This document shows, one piece after another, positions 7,662 to 16,996 of a stretch of DNA of 64,000 bases. Below the pieces are notes generated by a model that was given only the letters and a program-made list of their open reading frames with translations, made no database searches and was not told the DNA's origin. Every line of letters begins with the position of its first letter. Within the stretch, counting starts at the first letter, position 1. Location: contig NZ_NQMO01000003.1 in assembly GCF_002257645.1 (NCBI RefSeq), positions 744,001 through 808,000 on the forward strand, written 5' to 3'. This stretch comes from Paenibacillus sp. XY044. Its GTDB lineage: Bacteria; Bacillota; Bacilli; Paenibacillales; Paenibacillaceae. A program made the translations under genes and the position numbers.

Positions 7662-8669
7662 TTGTCTAAAGCAACGATTAAACAAGTGGCAGCAGCAGCT
7701 GAAGTATCAACGGCGACCGTTTCCCGGGTCCTAAATGAAAGCGATTACGTCAGCGAAGAAATCAGGGAACGGGTTATGGCTGCAGTCAATCGGCTCAATT
7801 ATCGACCAAGCGCGATTGCTAGAAGCCTGAAGCAGGATAAGACATTCATAATCGGCGTCATTATTCCCGATATTTCTAATCCTTATTTCATGGGAATATC
7901 CAGAGGTGTCGAGGATGTTGTGGGACCCGAAGGATTCCAGCTGATGTTCTGCAGTTCTGATGAGAATCCGGAGAAGGAGAAACGTCTGCTGAAGCTTCTG
8001 CAGGAGAAGCGGGTGGATGCGATCGTGCTCGCCACTTCCGGCGGGAATGATCTGATGATTAAGCAGCTGGCTGAATCCAGACTGCCGATTGTCCTCGTGG
8101 ACCGGAAGCTGGATTCGGATGAAGCGGGACGGAATCTGGACCTGGTAGCGGAAGATAACACGGAAGGTGCTCTACGTCTGACGACCCGGCTGCTGCAGGA
8201 CGGTCATGTGAGAATCGGGGTCGTTAATGGGCCGACAAGATCCAGCACCGGGCGGGAACGGTACATGGGCGTCTTGAAGGCGATGAAAGAGTACGGATTG
8301 AAATCAGAACCCATCGTGTACAACGGTGATTTTTCGACCGAAGACGGAGTCCGTGCCGTAAGGAAGTTCATATGTGCCGAAAAGCCGCCGACAGCGATCA
8401 TTTCCCTGAACAACCAGATGAGTCTGGGTGTGCTGCTGGAAATCGTCCGCAGCGGGCTGAGAATCCCGGGGGATATGGCGGTGGCATCCTTTGGGGAAGT
8501 GGAGGCTGGCCCTCTATTAAAGGAATCGGGTCTTTATTATATCGACCAGCATCCCTACGATATGGGAGTAAAGGCGGGAGAAATTCTGCTTCGCCGGATT
8601 CGTAATGAGGAAGCGGAGCCTATACCGGCTTATGAAATCTTCAGTAATGAGGTCAACCAGCTTTCTTGA
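7662..8669 (+). CDS. LacI family transcriptional regulator (first of two in the locus)
   Basis: A 335-residue LacI/GalR repressor: helix-turn-helix at residues 4-25 (TIKQVAAAAEVSTATVSRVLN), hinge helix (YRPSAIARSLK), then a periplasmic-binding-protein-like sugar domain (FIIGVIIPDISNPYF ... VAEDNTEGALRLTTRLL). TTG start at 7662 with GAGGTGA 6 bases upstream. It precedes the sugar isomerase, kinase and glycosidase genes and likely senses a D-arabinose-derived sugar. Palindromes with the same ATCGAT core occur at 7614-7625, 8734-8751 and 12171-12186, marking its probable regulon. Confidence 0.92.
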   Translation: MSKATIKQVAAAAEVSTATVSRVLNESDYVSEEIRERVMAAVNRLNYRPSAIARSLKQDKTFIIGVIIPDISNPYFMGISRGVEDVVGPEGFQLMFCSSDENPEKEKRLLKLLQEKRVDAIVLATSGGNDLMIKQLAESRLPIVLVDRKLDSDEAGRNLDLVAEDNTEGALRLTTRLLQDGHVRIGVVNGPTRSSTGRERYMGVLKAMKEYGLKSEPIVYNGDFSTEDGVRAVRKFICAEKPPTAIISLNNQMSLGVLLEIVRSGLRIPGDMAVASFGEVEAGPLLKESGLYYIDQHPYDMGVKAGEILLRRIRNEEAEPIPAYEIFSNEVNQLS

Positions 8670-8711
8670 AAATGTGATCGAGCGATAATGAAAAAAGGAG
8701 AGGCTGCAAAA

Positions 8712-10459
8712 GTGAAGAGCAATGACGCACAAATCTGCAATCGATTGCAGAGTGATATGCCCAGGATTGGAATTCGTCCGATCGTGGATGGGCGCAGGGG
8801 CGGAATCCGCGAATCATTAGAGGAAGTAACGATGGATATGGCACGCCGGACAGCAGCCTTTTTGTCGAATCAATTAAGACATAGCAACGGACTACCCGTG
8901 GAATGCGTGATCGCGGATACCTGTATTGGCGGGGTCGCTGAAGCCGCCCGTACCGAAGAGAAGTTTGCCAGGGAGAATGTTGGATTGACGATTTCCGTCA
9001 CGCCTTCCTGGTGTTATCCGTTGGAGACGCTGGATACACACCCTACCCGGCCGAAAGCCATCTGGGGATTTAATGGAACGGAACGTCCGGGGGCGGTATA
9101 TCTTGCCGCTGCTCTCGGTGCGCATAATCAGAAAGGTCTTCCCGCATTCTCCATCTACAGCCGGGACGTCCAGGATATCGGCGATACGGAGATTACCCCG
9201 GATGTGCAGGAGAAGCTGCTTCAGTTTGCAAGATCCGGCCTTGCCGTTGCTGCAATGAAGGGCAAATCGTATTTATCCATGGGCACGGTGTCGATGGGCA
9301 TCGCAGGCTGCATTGTGGACGAAACCTTCTTCCAGAAGTATCTGGGCATGCGAAATGAATATGTGGACATGACGGAATTCGTCCGCCGGATGGAACTGGG
9401 CATTTGCCGGGAGTTGATAGGAACCCGGAGCATCTGAAGCGCACGGATGAACAGAAGAAACAAGATTGGGAGACGGTAGCGAAAATGGCGCTGATCGCAC
9501 GCGACCTAATGGTCGGAAATCCCAAGCTCGCAGAGATGGGTTACGGCGAGGAAGCGCTGGGGCACCATGCCATTGCTGCAGGTTTCCAAGGCCAGCGGGC
9601 GTGGACCGATTATTTCCCGACAGGAGATTTCATGGAGGCCATTCTGAATTCATCCTTTGATTGGAACGGAATTCGTGAGCCTTATATCCTAGCTACCGAA
9701 AATGACAACCTGAACGGCGTTACGATGCTGCTTGGCCACCTGCTGACGAATGCCGCACAAGTGTTTGCCGATGTCCGTACGTACTGGAGTCCTGAGGCAG
9801 CTAAGCGGGTAACGGGGCGGGAGCTTGAAGGCAGAGCAGCGAATGGTGTGATCCACTTAATCAATTCCGGCCCTGCCGCGCTGGATGGCACGGGAAGACA
9901 GACCAAAGACGGGTCACCTGCAATGAAGCCGTTTTGGGAGATTTCCCAGGAGGAAGCGCAGGCTTGTCTTGATGCCGTCAAGTGGTGCCCGGCCATTGAT
10001 TTTTTCCGCGGTGGCGGTTACTCCACGGATTTCACGACACGGGAAGGAATGCCGGTGACGATCGCCAGAATCAACCAGGTGGAGGGAGTCGGACCCGTGC
10101 TGCATTTGGCGGAAGGATACACGGTTGAACTGCCTGATGAGGTCCATGATGTGCTGGATCAGCGGAGCGATCCGACATGGCCGACTACATGGTTTGTGCC
10201 GAATCTGACGGGCGAAGGGCTGTTTAGGGATGTATATTCGGTCATGAGCAACTGGGGCTCCAATCATGCTGCCATGAGCTATGGGCATGTCGGCGGCGAT
10301 TTGATTACACTGGCTTCGATGCTGCGGATTCCGGTATGCATGCATAATGTATCGGATGAACGGGTATTCAGGCCGACCGCCTGGACGGCATTCGGAGGAC
10401 TGGAACCGGTTGGAGCAGATTACCGGGCTTGTACCGCATACGGTCCGTTATATAAATAG
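8712..10459 (+). pseudogene. fucI: L-fucose/D-arabinose isomerase, interrupted by a frameshift with small deletion
   Basis: Two reading frames together spell almost a whole FucI (family length about 590). Frame one (GTG 8712, AAAGGAGAGG upstream) runs from [20 protein letters not shown] to [14 protein letters not shown] and stops at 9437. Frame two continues from about 9404 with [16 protein letters not shown] to YGPLYK. Where family members have about 16-17 residues after the GI pair, this sequence has none, and the frame changes, consistent with a loss of roughly 50 bases near 9400-9412. The Mn2+ ligands (in [15 protein letters not shown] and YGHVGGD) all lie in the second part. FucI isomerises L-fucose and D-arabinose to the ketoses. 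As read, no single-chain enzyme would be made; a sequencing or assembly error is possible. Confidence 0.85.
8734..8751 (+). promoter_or_regulatory. Perfect 18-bp LacI-type palindrome inside the fucI 5' end
   Basis: TCTGCAATCGATTGCAGA is an exact palindrome with the LacI/GalR CG centre, shared in its core with 7614-7625 and 12171-12186. It lies 22 bases after the chosen GTG start, inside coding sequence, where a bound repressor could act as a roadblock or looping partner. Confidence 0.7.
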
Positions 10460-10470
10460 GAGGCGGTCAA

Positions 10471-12144
10471 ATGAAGCGGCGATATGCGATTGGTATCGAT
10501 TACGGCACCGAATCTGGAAGAATCCTGCTTGTAGATCTGTCTACGGGCAAAGAGGTGGCCACCCATGTTACGTCTTATCCACACGGTGTCATTAACGAAG
10601 AATTGCCGGAAACAAGAGAGAAGCTCGGGCATGATTGGGCGCTGCAGCATCCGGGAGACTACATAGACGTATTGCGGCAATCGATTCCGGAGGTACTCTC
10701 GCAATCGGGGGTGCAGCCCGAGCAGGTGATCGGCCTCGGCATCGATTTTACAGCCTGTACGATGATGCCGCTCGATAGCGAGGGGACGCCTTTATGCTTG
10801 CTTGCAGAATGGAAGGATAATCCCCACAGCTGGGTGAAGCTCTGGAAGCATCATGCCGCACAGGATGAGGCCAACCGGATCAACGAAGCGGCTGCGCAGA
10901 GGAAGGAGAAGTTCCTTCCGCGTTATGGCGGCAAGCTCTCCTCGGAGTGGATGCTGGCCAAGGCATGGCAGATTCTGAATGAAGCGCCGGATGTATATGA
11001 ACATACGGATTTATTGATGGAGGCTGCGGATTGGGTCGTCATGCAGATGACGGGGGAGCTGGTGCGGAACAGCTGCACCGCGGGCTACAAGGCCGTATGG
11101 CATAAGCGAGACGGCTTCCCGTCGCGGGATTTTCTGAGATCGCTTGATCCGGGCCTGGAGCAGCTCGCGGACACCAAGCTGAGAGGCCCGATCAAGCCGC
11201 TGGGCACAAGAGCCGGAGGGCTGACTGATGAAATGGCCTCCTTGACAGGGCTTCTTCCCGGTACGGCAGTCGCCGTCGGCAATATCGACGCCCACGCGAT
11301 GGTGCCTGCCGTCAGCGTCGTCACGCCAGGGAAGCTGGTTCTGACCATGGGCACGTCAACCTGTCACCTGATTCTAAGCGACAATGAAGTTCATGCCGAA
11401 GGCATTGCCGGCGTTGTGGAGGACGGAATCATCCCTGGTTATTATGGTTATGAAGCCGGGCAATCCGCTGTAGGAGACATCTTCGCCTGGTATGTGAATG
11501 AAGCGGCACCGAGTGATGTGAAGCGCCAGGCTTCTGAAGCGGACATGGGCATCCATGAATGGCTGGAGCGCGAGGCCGCCAAGCTGAGTCCGGGCGCAAG
11601 CGGACTACTGGCCCTCGATTGGTGGAACGGCAGCCGGTCCGTATTAATGGATGCCGACCTTAGCGGAGTGATCATTGGGTTGACGCTTCAGACGAGGCCG
11701 GAGGAAATTTACAGAGCGCTGCTCGAAGCGACTGCCTATGGAACCCGGGCGATCATCGATGCTTTTACCCAGGGTGGCGTTGAAGTCAACGAACTGTACG
11801 CTTGCGGAGGACTGCCGCAGCGCAACCGGCTGCTGATGCAGATCTACGCCGACGTGACCGGAAAGGAGATCAAGATTGCCGACACGACCCAGACCGCGGC
11901 CTTCGGGGCGGCCATGTTCGGAGCTGTGGCGGCGGGCACGGAGAAGGGCGGCTTCGGCAGCATTGTGGAAGCAGCGGAAAAAATAGCGCGTGTTCGTGAG
12001 GAAACGTTCAAGCCGATTGAGGCGAATGTTCGTATCTACGACAGGCTGTACAGTGATTATAAAGAACTGCATGATTACTTCGGAAGGGGCGGCAGCGATG
12101 TAATGAAACGATTGAAGGCCATGAAAACAAACCACTCCCGCTGA
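10471..12144 (+). CDS. araB: FGGY family ribulokinase-like sugar kinase
   Basis: A 557-residue FGGY carbohydrate kinase with the size and motifs of ribulokinase: phosphate-1 loop [43 protein letters not shown], phosphate-2 [14 protein letters not shown], and adenosine-motif-like [25 protein letters not shown]. Ribulokinases phosphorylate C5 of ribulose, and E. coli AraB accepts D- as well as L-ribulose. Placed 11 bases after the FucI stop with an AGGAGG site; no L-arabinose isomerase (araA) or epimerase adjoins, so D-ribulose from D-arabinose is the likely substrate, giving D-ribulose-5-phosphate directly. L-fuculose would normally need FucK and an aldolase, which are absent. Confidence 0.85.
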   Translation: MKRRYAIGIDYGTESGRILLVDLSTGKEVATHVTSYPHGVINEELPETREKLGHDWALQHPGDYIDVLRQSIPEVLSQSGVQPEQVIGLGIDFTACTMMPLDSEGTPLCLLAEWKDNPHSWVKLWKHHAAQDEANRINEAAAQRKEKFLPRYGGKLSSEWMLAKAWQILNEAPDVYEHTDLLMEAADWVVMQMTGELVRNSCTAGYKAVWHKRDGFPSRDFLRSLDPGLEQLADTKLRGPIKPLGTRAGGLTDEMASLTGLLPGTAVAVGNIDAHAMVPAVSVVTPGKLVLTMGTSTCHLILSDNEVHAEGIAGVVEDGIIPGYYGYEAGQSAVGDIFAWYVNEAAPSDVKRQASEADMGIHEWLEREAAKLSPGASGLLALDWWNGSRSVLMDADLSGVIIGLTLQTRPEEIYRALLEATAYGTRAIIDAFTQGGVEVNELYACGGLPQRNRLLMQIYADVTGKEIKIADTTQTAAFGAAMFGAVAAGTEKGGFGSIVEAAEKIARVREETFKPIEANVRIYDRLYSDYKELHDYFGRGGSDVMKRLKAMKTNHSR

Positions 12145-12170
12145 AGTTTTCGCTAATATTTTTCATTAAA

Positions 12171-12186
12171 CTGCAATCGATTCCAC
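12171..12186 (+). promoter_or_regulatory. LacI-type operator before GH172
   Basis: CTGCAATCGATTCCAC matches the left half and core of the 8734-8751 palindrome. It sits between the kinase stop and the GH172 start, marking a second controlled promoter or internal operator of the locus. Confidence 0.6.
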
Positions 12187-12250
12187 ACATTGGATTGAAG
12201 AACATTTCGTACAATCCCGAGCAAAATGACTTGATAAGGAGTGCTTACCG

Positions 12251-13360
12251 ATGGAGCTTCACAACCAATTATCTTCACTAAGTCTGACCAGGTCCGGAAA
12301 ACGAATGCGGGAGTCCAGCTACGACCGCACAGGGGGCAATAAGGACTACTTCTCGATCCTTCCCGGAGACCACACCGAAATTTGCAAGCTGCAGGGAGCC
12401 GGGGCCATCACGCATATCTGGATGACGATGGCGAGCGATGTCCCGGTGGAGGAGGATTATCTTCCCCGCAAAATCGTCCTTCGCATGTATTGGGACGATG
12501 AGATTGAGCCGAGCGTGGAAGCGCCGATCGGGGATTTCTTCGGCATGGGACACGGGATTACCAAAAATTATACCTCGGCGGCATTGATGATGAGCCCGGA
12601 GGACGGTAAAGCCTTGAACTGCTTCTTCCGTATGCCGTATGCGGACGGTGCGAGAATCACCATCGAAAGCGAAGCTGCTTCTCCGATTAAATTTTACTTC
12701 TACATCGATTACGAGCAATACGACCGGCTGCCGGATGAAGAACTGAGATTTCACGCCCAGTGGCACCGGGAGAACCCGACCGGCGGGATCGCCGAGGACG
12801 GGGTCGACAACGCCTTTTTCGAATTCGGGGGCAAGAACACGACCGGTGACGGGAATTACGTCATACTGGATGCGGTCGGCAGAGGGCATTATATCGGCTG
12901 CAACTTCAATGTTCACAATCTGCGGGATACCCGGGAGTGGAACTGGTATGGAGAAGGCGACGACATGATCTTCATTGACGGGGAGCCTTGGCCGCCGACC
13001 TTGCACGGAACAGGCATGGAGGATTATTTTAATACAGCTTGGTGCCCGCAGCAGGAGGTCTGCACGCCTTATCATGGCATCACTCTTGGCGGAGGACCGA
13101 ACTGGAGCGGGAAAATATCAACCTACCGCTATCATATTCTGGACCCCATCATGTTCGACAAAAGCATCAAGGTGACGATCGAACATGGCCATAACAACCA
13201 TCGCAGCGATGACGTTTCATCTACGGCCTATTGGTATCAGGCGGAGCCTCATCGTCCGTTCCCCGATCTGCCAAAGGTGGAGCAGCGTTTGCCGCTGCCG
13301 GATACCAAGCCTTTTGATCAGAACAGTCTGGGCCGCATTTTCGGGCATTCCAATCCGTAA
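12251..13360 (+). CDS. GH172 (DUF2961) glycoside hydrolase, probable exo-D-arabinofuranosidase
   Basis: A 369-residue protein of family GH172. The diagnostic block GEGDDMIFIDGEPWPP followed by HGTGMEDYFNTAWC contains the two catalytic Glu, E235 and E257 by analogy with characterised members (about 21 residues apart there, 22 here). LSSLSLTRSGKRMRESSYDRTGGNKDY at the N-terminus is also typical. GH172 enzymes act on alpha-D-arabinofuranosides of mycobacterial arabinan or on alpha-D-fructofuranosides. No signal peptide is visible, so it should act in the cytosol on imported oligosaccharides. AAGGAG stands 7 bases before the ATG. Neighbours (GH183-type lipoprotein, ABC importer, D-arabinose isomerase and kinase) favour D-arabinan. 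Confidence 0.85.
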   Translation: MELHNQLSSLSLTRSGKRMRESSYDRTGGNKDYFSILPGDHTEICKLQGAGAITHIWMTMASDVPVEEDYLPRKIVLRMYWDDEIEPSVEAPIGDFFGMGHGITKNYTSAALMMSPEDGKALNCFFRMPYADGARITIESEAASPIKFYFYIDYEQYDRLPDEELRFHAQWHRENPTGGIAEDGVDNAFFEFGGKNTTGDGNYVILDAVGRGHYIGCNFNVHNLRDTREWNWYGEGDDMIFIDGEPWPPTLHGTGMEDYFNTAWCPQQEVCTPYHGITLGGGPNWSGKISTYRYHILDPIMFDKSIKVTIEHGHNNHRSDDVSSTAYWYQAEPHRPFPDLPKVEQRLPLPDTKPFDQNSLGRIFGHSNP

Positions 13361-13387
13361 TCCACATGGAAGAGGAGGAAGCGCATT

Positions 13388-14512
13388 TTGAAATGGAAAG
13401 CCGCTTTGCTTGCTTCATGTTTCATCCTGCTCGTGTCAGGCTGCATGGGCGGAGGCGGAAGCAAGGTTAATCCAATGCTGGAGACGAAAGGCAAGAGCTT
13501 CCTTCTGAAAGGAGTCACCGGGCTCGAACGGGTTTCCCAAATTACAGGAGCGCAGTCGCCAAACCACACCGACCGTTATACCGTCTACGGTACAGATCTT
13601 GGATCGATGATGAATGATGGAGACCGGACGTACTTTGTGTTCGGCGACACGTTTGGTGAACGGCCTGAGGGCCAGACCGGAGGAGGGGGCAGCTACTGGC
13701 GGTCCAACACGATCGGGTACACAACCGACAGCAATCCGGCGGACGGCATTACGCTGGATGGCATGATTACAGATGACATCGGCACGGCCAAGGAGCTGCT
13801 CCCTTCCAAAAAGATAGATTTTGATGAAATGACCAAAATTCCGACCCACGGCGTTGCCGCAGGCGGGGCGTTGTATCTATACTACATGTCGGTCAACCAC
13901 TGGGGAGATCCGGGCAAATGGGATGCTAATTACAGCAGTGCGGCCAAATCGGTTGACGGTGGAGAGAACTGGACGCTGCTGGACGGGTTGAAATGGCCTG
14001 GAGACAGCCATTTTATACAAGTAAGCCCGTATAAGGTGAAGTCGTCTGACGGCGGGACCGAGATCTATTTCTGGTGTATTCCTTCGGGACGCTACGGGGG
14101 AGTTAAGCTCATGAAAGTGAACGAAGAGCATATCGAGAACATGGCAGAGTACCAGTATTACGCCGGCAATGACAAACAAGGTAACCCCGTATGGAGTTCT
14201 GACATGAACGCAGCCAAGACCGTAGTGGACGATACTACAGGCGAGCTATCGGTGGTATGGAATCCTTATCTGGAGCGATGGCTGATGACGTATCTGAAGG
14301 AAGGCACGGGTGTGGTTATCCGCGAGGGTCTCACGCCTTGGGGACCCTGGGGAGAAGCGCTCGACCTGGTAAAAGCGGAGGAGTATCCCGGTTTGTACGC
14401 CCCTTATATGAATGACCGTTATACAGCGGACGGGGGCAAGACGATCTACTTTACCTTATCCTTGTGGGATCCTTATAATGTTTTCTGGTTCAAGGCGTCG
14501 CTGGAAAAATGA
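13388..14512 (+). CDS. DUF4185/GH183 lipoprotein, probable endo-D-arabinanase
   Basis: A 374-residue lipoprotein: hydrophobic N-terminus and lipobox LLVSGC with Cys19, then a five-bladed-propeller-type DUF4185 domain. Characteristic pieces are YTVYGTDLGSMMNDGDRTY (D70) and FVFGDTFGE (D87), the paired Asp region of this family, plus HGVAAGGALYLYYMSV and SVVWNPYLERWLMTYL. DUF4185 proteins were shown to include endo-D-arabinanases (GH183) that cut the D-arabinan of actinobacterial arabinogalactan and lipoarabinomannan. TTG start at 13388 with GAGGAGG 9 bases before. Anchored outside the membrane beside an ABC importer and a GH172 gene, it would make the first cut. Family assignment good; substrate inferred. 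Confidence 0.8.
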   Translation: MKWKAALLASCFILLVSGCMGGGGSKVNPMLETKGKSFLLKGVTGLERVSQITGAQSPNHTDRYTVYGTDLGSMMNDGDRTYFVFGDTFGERPEGQTGGGGSYWRSNTIGYTTDSNPADGITLDGMITDDIGTAKELLPSKKIDFDEMTKIPTHGVAAGGALYLYYMSVNHWGDPGKWDANYSSAAKSVDGGENWTLLDGLKWPGDSHFIQVSPYKVKSSDGGTEIYFWCIPSGRYGGVKLMKVNEEHIENMAEYQYYAGNDKQGNPVWSSDMNAAKTVVDDTTGELSVVWNPYLERWLMTYLKEGTGVVIREGLTPWGPWGEALDLVKAEEYPGLYAPYMNDRYTADGGKTIYFTLSLWDPYNVFWFKASLEK

Positions 14513-14542
14513 AAACGGATACATGCAAAGCTGTGACCTCGG

Positions 14543-14565
14543 TTTAAACGTGATATGCGTTTAAA
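14543..14565 (+). promoter_or_regulatory. Perfect inverted repeat before the ABC-importer genes
   Basis: TTTAAACG and CGTTTAAA with 7 bases between, 32 bases before the solute-binding protein start. Its sequence differs from the ATCGAT palindromes, so it may be the site of the second LacI protein (22692-23705) or a small hairpin. Confidence 0.5.
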
Positions 14566-14597
14566 TAGCATGATCATTAAAAAGGGAGGCATCACCT

Positions 14598-16010
14598 ATG
14601 CAGAAAAATCGTGTTAGGTTCAAATCCTGGAATGTCCTGTTCTCCGCTCTACTGATTTTGGCGCTGTTCGTAACGGGATGCGGGGGTTCAGGCAGTACCG
14701 GAAGCAGCGGCTCCACTGCGAATTCCAAAAATGAAAGCGCAACCAAGGATGAAAGCGGAGGAGACGCGGCCAAACCCGGAGAGAAGGTTACGATTGAATT
14801 TTGGGCCCAGAAATTCGAAGAAACGACGGATGCCTGGTTTAAAAAATGGGTTGCCGAATTTAACAAATCCCAAAGTGATGTTGAAGTTAAGCTGACGATT
14901 GTGCCGGGAGACGCATGGGATCAGAAGATGAAGGCGGCCCAGGCCGCAGGTAAAGCACCTGATGTGCGTACGATCAACTACGGCAACGTGGCTAATGCAG
15001 CCAAGACGGGACAGATCCACGCGCTTAACGATCTGATGGACGCCAAGGCGTTCGACGACCTGTACGACAACATGAAGGACTTCGTATCCGTGAACGGAAA
15101 GTATTATGCCTATCCCAAGCTAGTAGAGCCGTCGGCCGTCTTATTTTATCGCAAGGATATGTTCAAGGAGGCGGGACTCGATCCGGAAAAAGCGCCAACC
15201 ACATGGGATGAACTGCTGGACGCGGCTCAGAAGCTAACGAAAAAAGGCGTGTTCGGTCTCTCCATTGCCCAGACGGCTGCGGATTTGGGCTGGTCGAGCT
15301 GGGGACTGCAGTATAATGCGGCCGGCCATCTTGCCGTGACGGATGATTGGTCTAAAGCGGATGTGAACAACGATGCTTATAAATCCCTGCTCCATTTCTA
15401 TCAGAAGGCTTACCAATCCGGTGTGATGCCGAAGCAGGCATTGGCTGGGTACACTGACATCAAGCCTTTCGGGGAAGGCAAAATCGCCATGCAAATCTGC
15501 GGATCCTGGGCGATTGGTCAACTGCGTAATACGTACAAGGATATCCTCGATAAAGTCGGAGTAGCGCCAATGGCATCCATCGACGGGGATCAGACCAAAC
15601 CGACCGCAACGCTGGGCGGTTGGTCACTCGCGATAGACGGCAAATCCAAGTACCCTCAGCAGGCTGCCGATTTCATTTCGTATTTGGTCGCGGGTGATCC
15701 CAACATCATGATCGACTTTTTCAAGACTTCCCAGTTCTCCAAGTTCTCTCCGCGCAAATCGGTGGATGAAGCCATGAAATCCGATCCGGAAGCCTCCCAA
15801 GACGCTTGGCGCGCCTTGATTTCCGAAAAGGTCATCCCATATTCACAAGCTGAGCCTGTGTATCCTTGGGACATCAGCTTCGCGCTTGCAACCGCGATTG
15901 AATCGGCAATGAAGGGAACAGCCGTGGATAAAGCGCTGGAGAAAGCGGATAAGGACATTAACGATTTCATTACGAAATCCAAGCTTGCAGGCACAAATCC
16001 GAAAGAATAA
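14598..16010 (+). CDS. ABC sugar transporter, solute-binding lipoprotein (CUT1)
   Basis: A 470-residue family 1 extracellular solute-binding protein. Signal peptide with lipobox FVTGC (Cys28) and a Gly/Ser/Asn-rich linker, then the binding fold: VTIEFWAQKFEETTDAWFKKWVAEFN, APDVRTINYGNVANAAKTGQIHAL, GKYYAYPKLVEPSAVLFYRKDMFKEAGL and LGGWSLAIDGKSKYPQQAADFISYL. It should capture arabinan oligosaccharides at the cell surface for the two permeases that follow. No ATPase gene is present; CUT1 systems of Bacillota commonly share MsmX. AAAGGGAGG precedes ATG 14598. Confidence 0.92.
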   Translation: MQKNRVRFKSWNVLFSALLILALFVTGCGGSGSTGSSGSTANSKNESATKDESGGDAAKPGEKVTIEFWAQKFEETTDAWFKKWVAEFNKSQSDVEVKLTIVPGDAWDQKMKAAQAAGKAPDVRTINYGNVANAAKTGQIHALNDLMDAKAFDDLYDNMKDFVSVNGKYYAYPKLVEPSAVLFYRKDMFKEAGLDPEKAPTTWDELLDAAQKLTKKGVFGLSIAQTAADLGWSSWGLQYNAAGHLAVTDDWSKADVNNDAYKSLLHFYQKAYQSGVMPKQALAGYTDIKPFGEGKIAMQICGSWAIGQLRNTYKDILDKVGVAPMASIDGDQTKPTATLGGWSLAIDGKSKYPQQAADFISYLVAGDPNIMIDFFKTSQFSKFSPRKSVDEAMKSDPEASQDAWRALISEKVIPYSQAEPVYPWDISFALATAIESAMKGTAVDKALEKADKDINDFITKSKLAGTNPKE

Positions 16011-16017
16011 TGTCAGG

Positions 16018-16056
16018 AGCCATCCGGGAAGCCACACGAGGTCATCCCGGATGGCT
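16018..16056 (+). other. Intercistronic 12-bp stem-loop between binding protein and permease genes
   Basis: AGCCATCCGGGA (16018-16029) pairs perfectly with TCCCGGATGGCT (16045-16056). There is no T-tract, so it is more likely an mRNA-stabilising or partial-terminator hairpin that raises binding-protein expression over the permeases. Confidence 0.7.
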
Positions 16057-16088
16057 GCCTTATCCGAAAGCGTAGGGTGGTGATATAC

Positions 16089-16976
16089 ATGTTAAAGAAA
16101 AATTTCCGGCAGGATAACGCAGTCGCCTATCTGCTGCTGGCCCCGATTGTCATTTTGCTGACGGTATTCGTTATTATTCCATTCGTGTACGCGCTGAGAG
16201 TCAGCTTCTATAACTGGAGCTTTTATCAGGAATCCACCTTTGTGGGCTTCCAGAACTTCTACATGGTCCTGACGGATGACCTGTTCCTTGAATCGATTGG
16301 GGTCGGTCTGAAGTTTGCGTTCATGGTCGTTCCGGCGATGCTGATCATTTCCTTTCTGTTTGCGAACATCATTAAAAATATGGGTTCCGGGTTTGCCAGC
16401 TTTGTGAAGACGTCCGTGTATATTCCCACCATCATTTCCGGCATTGTCGCTTCCGTTATCTTCGTGTTTATTTTTGATTATGCCGGCGGTTTGGCGAACT
16501 ATATCATCGGCCTTTTCGGTTATGAACCGAAAGCCTGGCTTGCGGAAGTCGCAAGCGCGCTCCCTAGCATCGCGGCTCCTGCCGTGTGGCTGGGCTTTGG
16601 CCTTACGACCCTGATCATGCTTGCCGGCCTGCATGACATTCCCAAGAGCTATTATGAAGCAGCGGAGCTTGAAGGCGCGGGCACATTCGTAAAAATGTGG
16701 TACATCACCATCCCGCTGATGCGCAATGTGGTTCTATATCTGCTGGTTACCGGCTTCACGGCGCAAATCTCGCAGTTTGAGCTGTCCTTGGTGATGACGG
16801 GCGGAGGTCCGCTCAGTGCAACGACAACGCCTAACCTCTACATCCTGAACCACTTCCGAAACGACGTCATGGTCGGCAACTCGATCGCGGCATCGCTGCT
16901 GTTGTTTGTTGTGCTCGGCAGCATTTCGGCAATTATTTTCAGGGTTCTGAATTCTGAGAAAGCGATCGATGGTTAA
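16089..16976 (+). CDS. ABC sugar transporter permease (MalF type)
   Basis: A 295-residue CUT1 permease with six hydrophobic segments starting at AYLLLAPIVILLTVFVIIPFVY. The EAA loop that contacts the ATPase reads YYEAAELEGAGTFVKMWYITIPLM near residue 195-220. I take ATG 16089 as start because AGGGTGG lies 7-8 bases before it; an in-frame GTG at 16077 overlaps that site. It works with the next gene as the membrane channel for sugar oligomers. Confidence 0.92.
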   Translation: MLKKNFRQDNAVAYLLLAPIVILLTVFVIIPFVYALRVSFYNWSFYQESTFVGFQNFYMVLTDDLFLESIGVGLKFAFMVVPAMLIISFLFANIIKNMGSGFASFVKTSVYIPTIISGIVASVIFVFIFDYAGGLANYIIGLFGYEPKAWLAEVASALPSIAAPAVWLGFGLTTLIMLAGLHDIPKSYYEAAELEGAGTFVKMWYITIPLMRNVVLYLLVTGFTAQISQFELSLVMTGGGPLSATTTPNLYILNHFRNDVMVGNSIAASLLLFVVLGSISAIIFRVLNSEKAIDG

Positions 16977-16996
16977 AGAAGGCAGGGAGGATACTC

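Noticed and set aside
12278..13075. Open frame of 265 codons antisense to the GH172 gene
   Set aside because: No domain motifs or ribosome-binding site; the GH172 frame on the other strand is clearly real.
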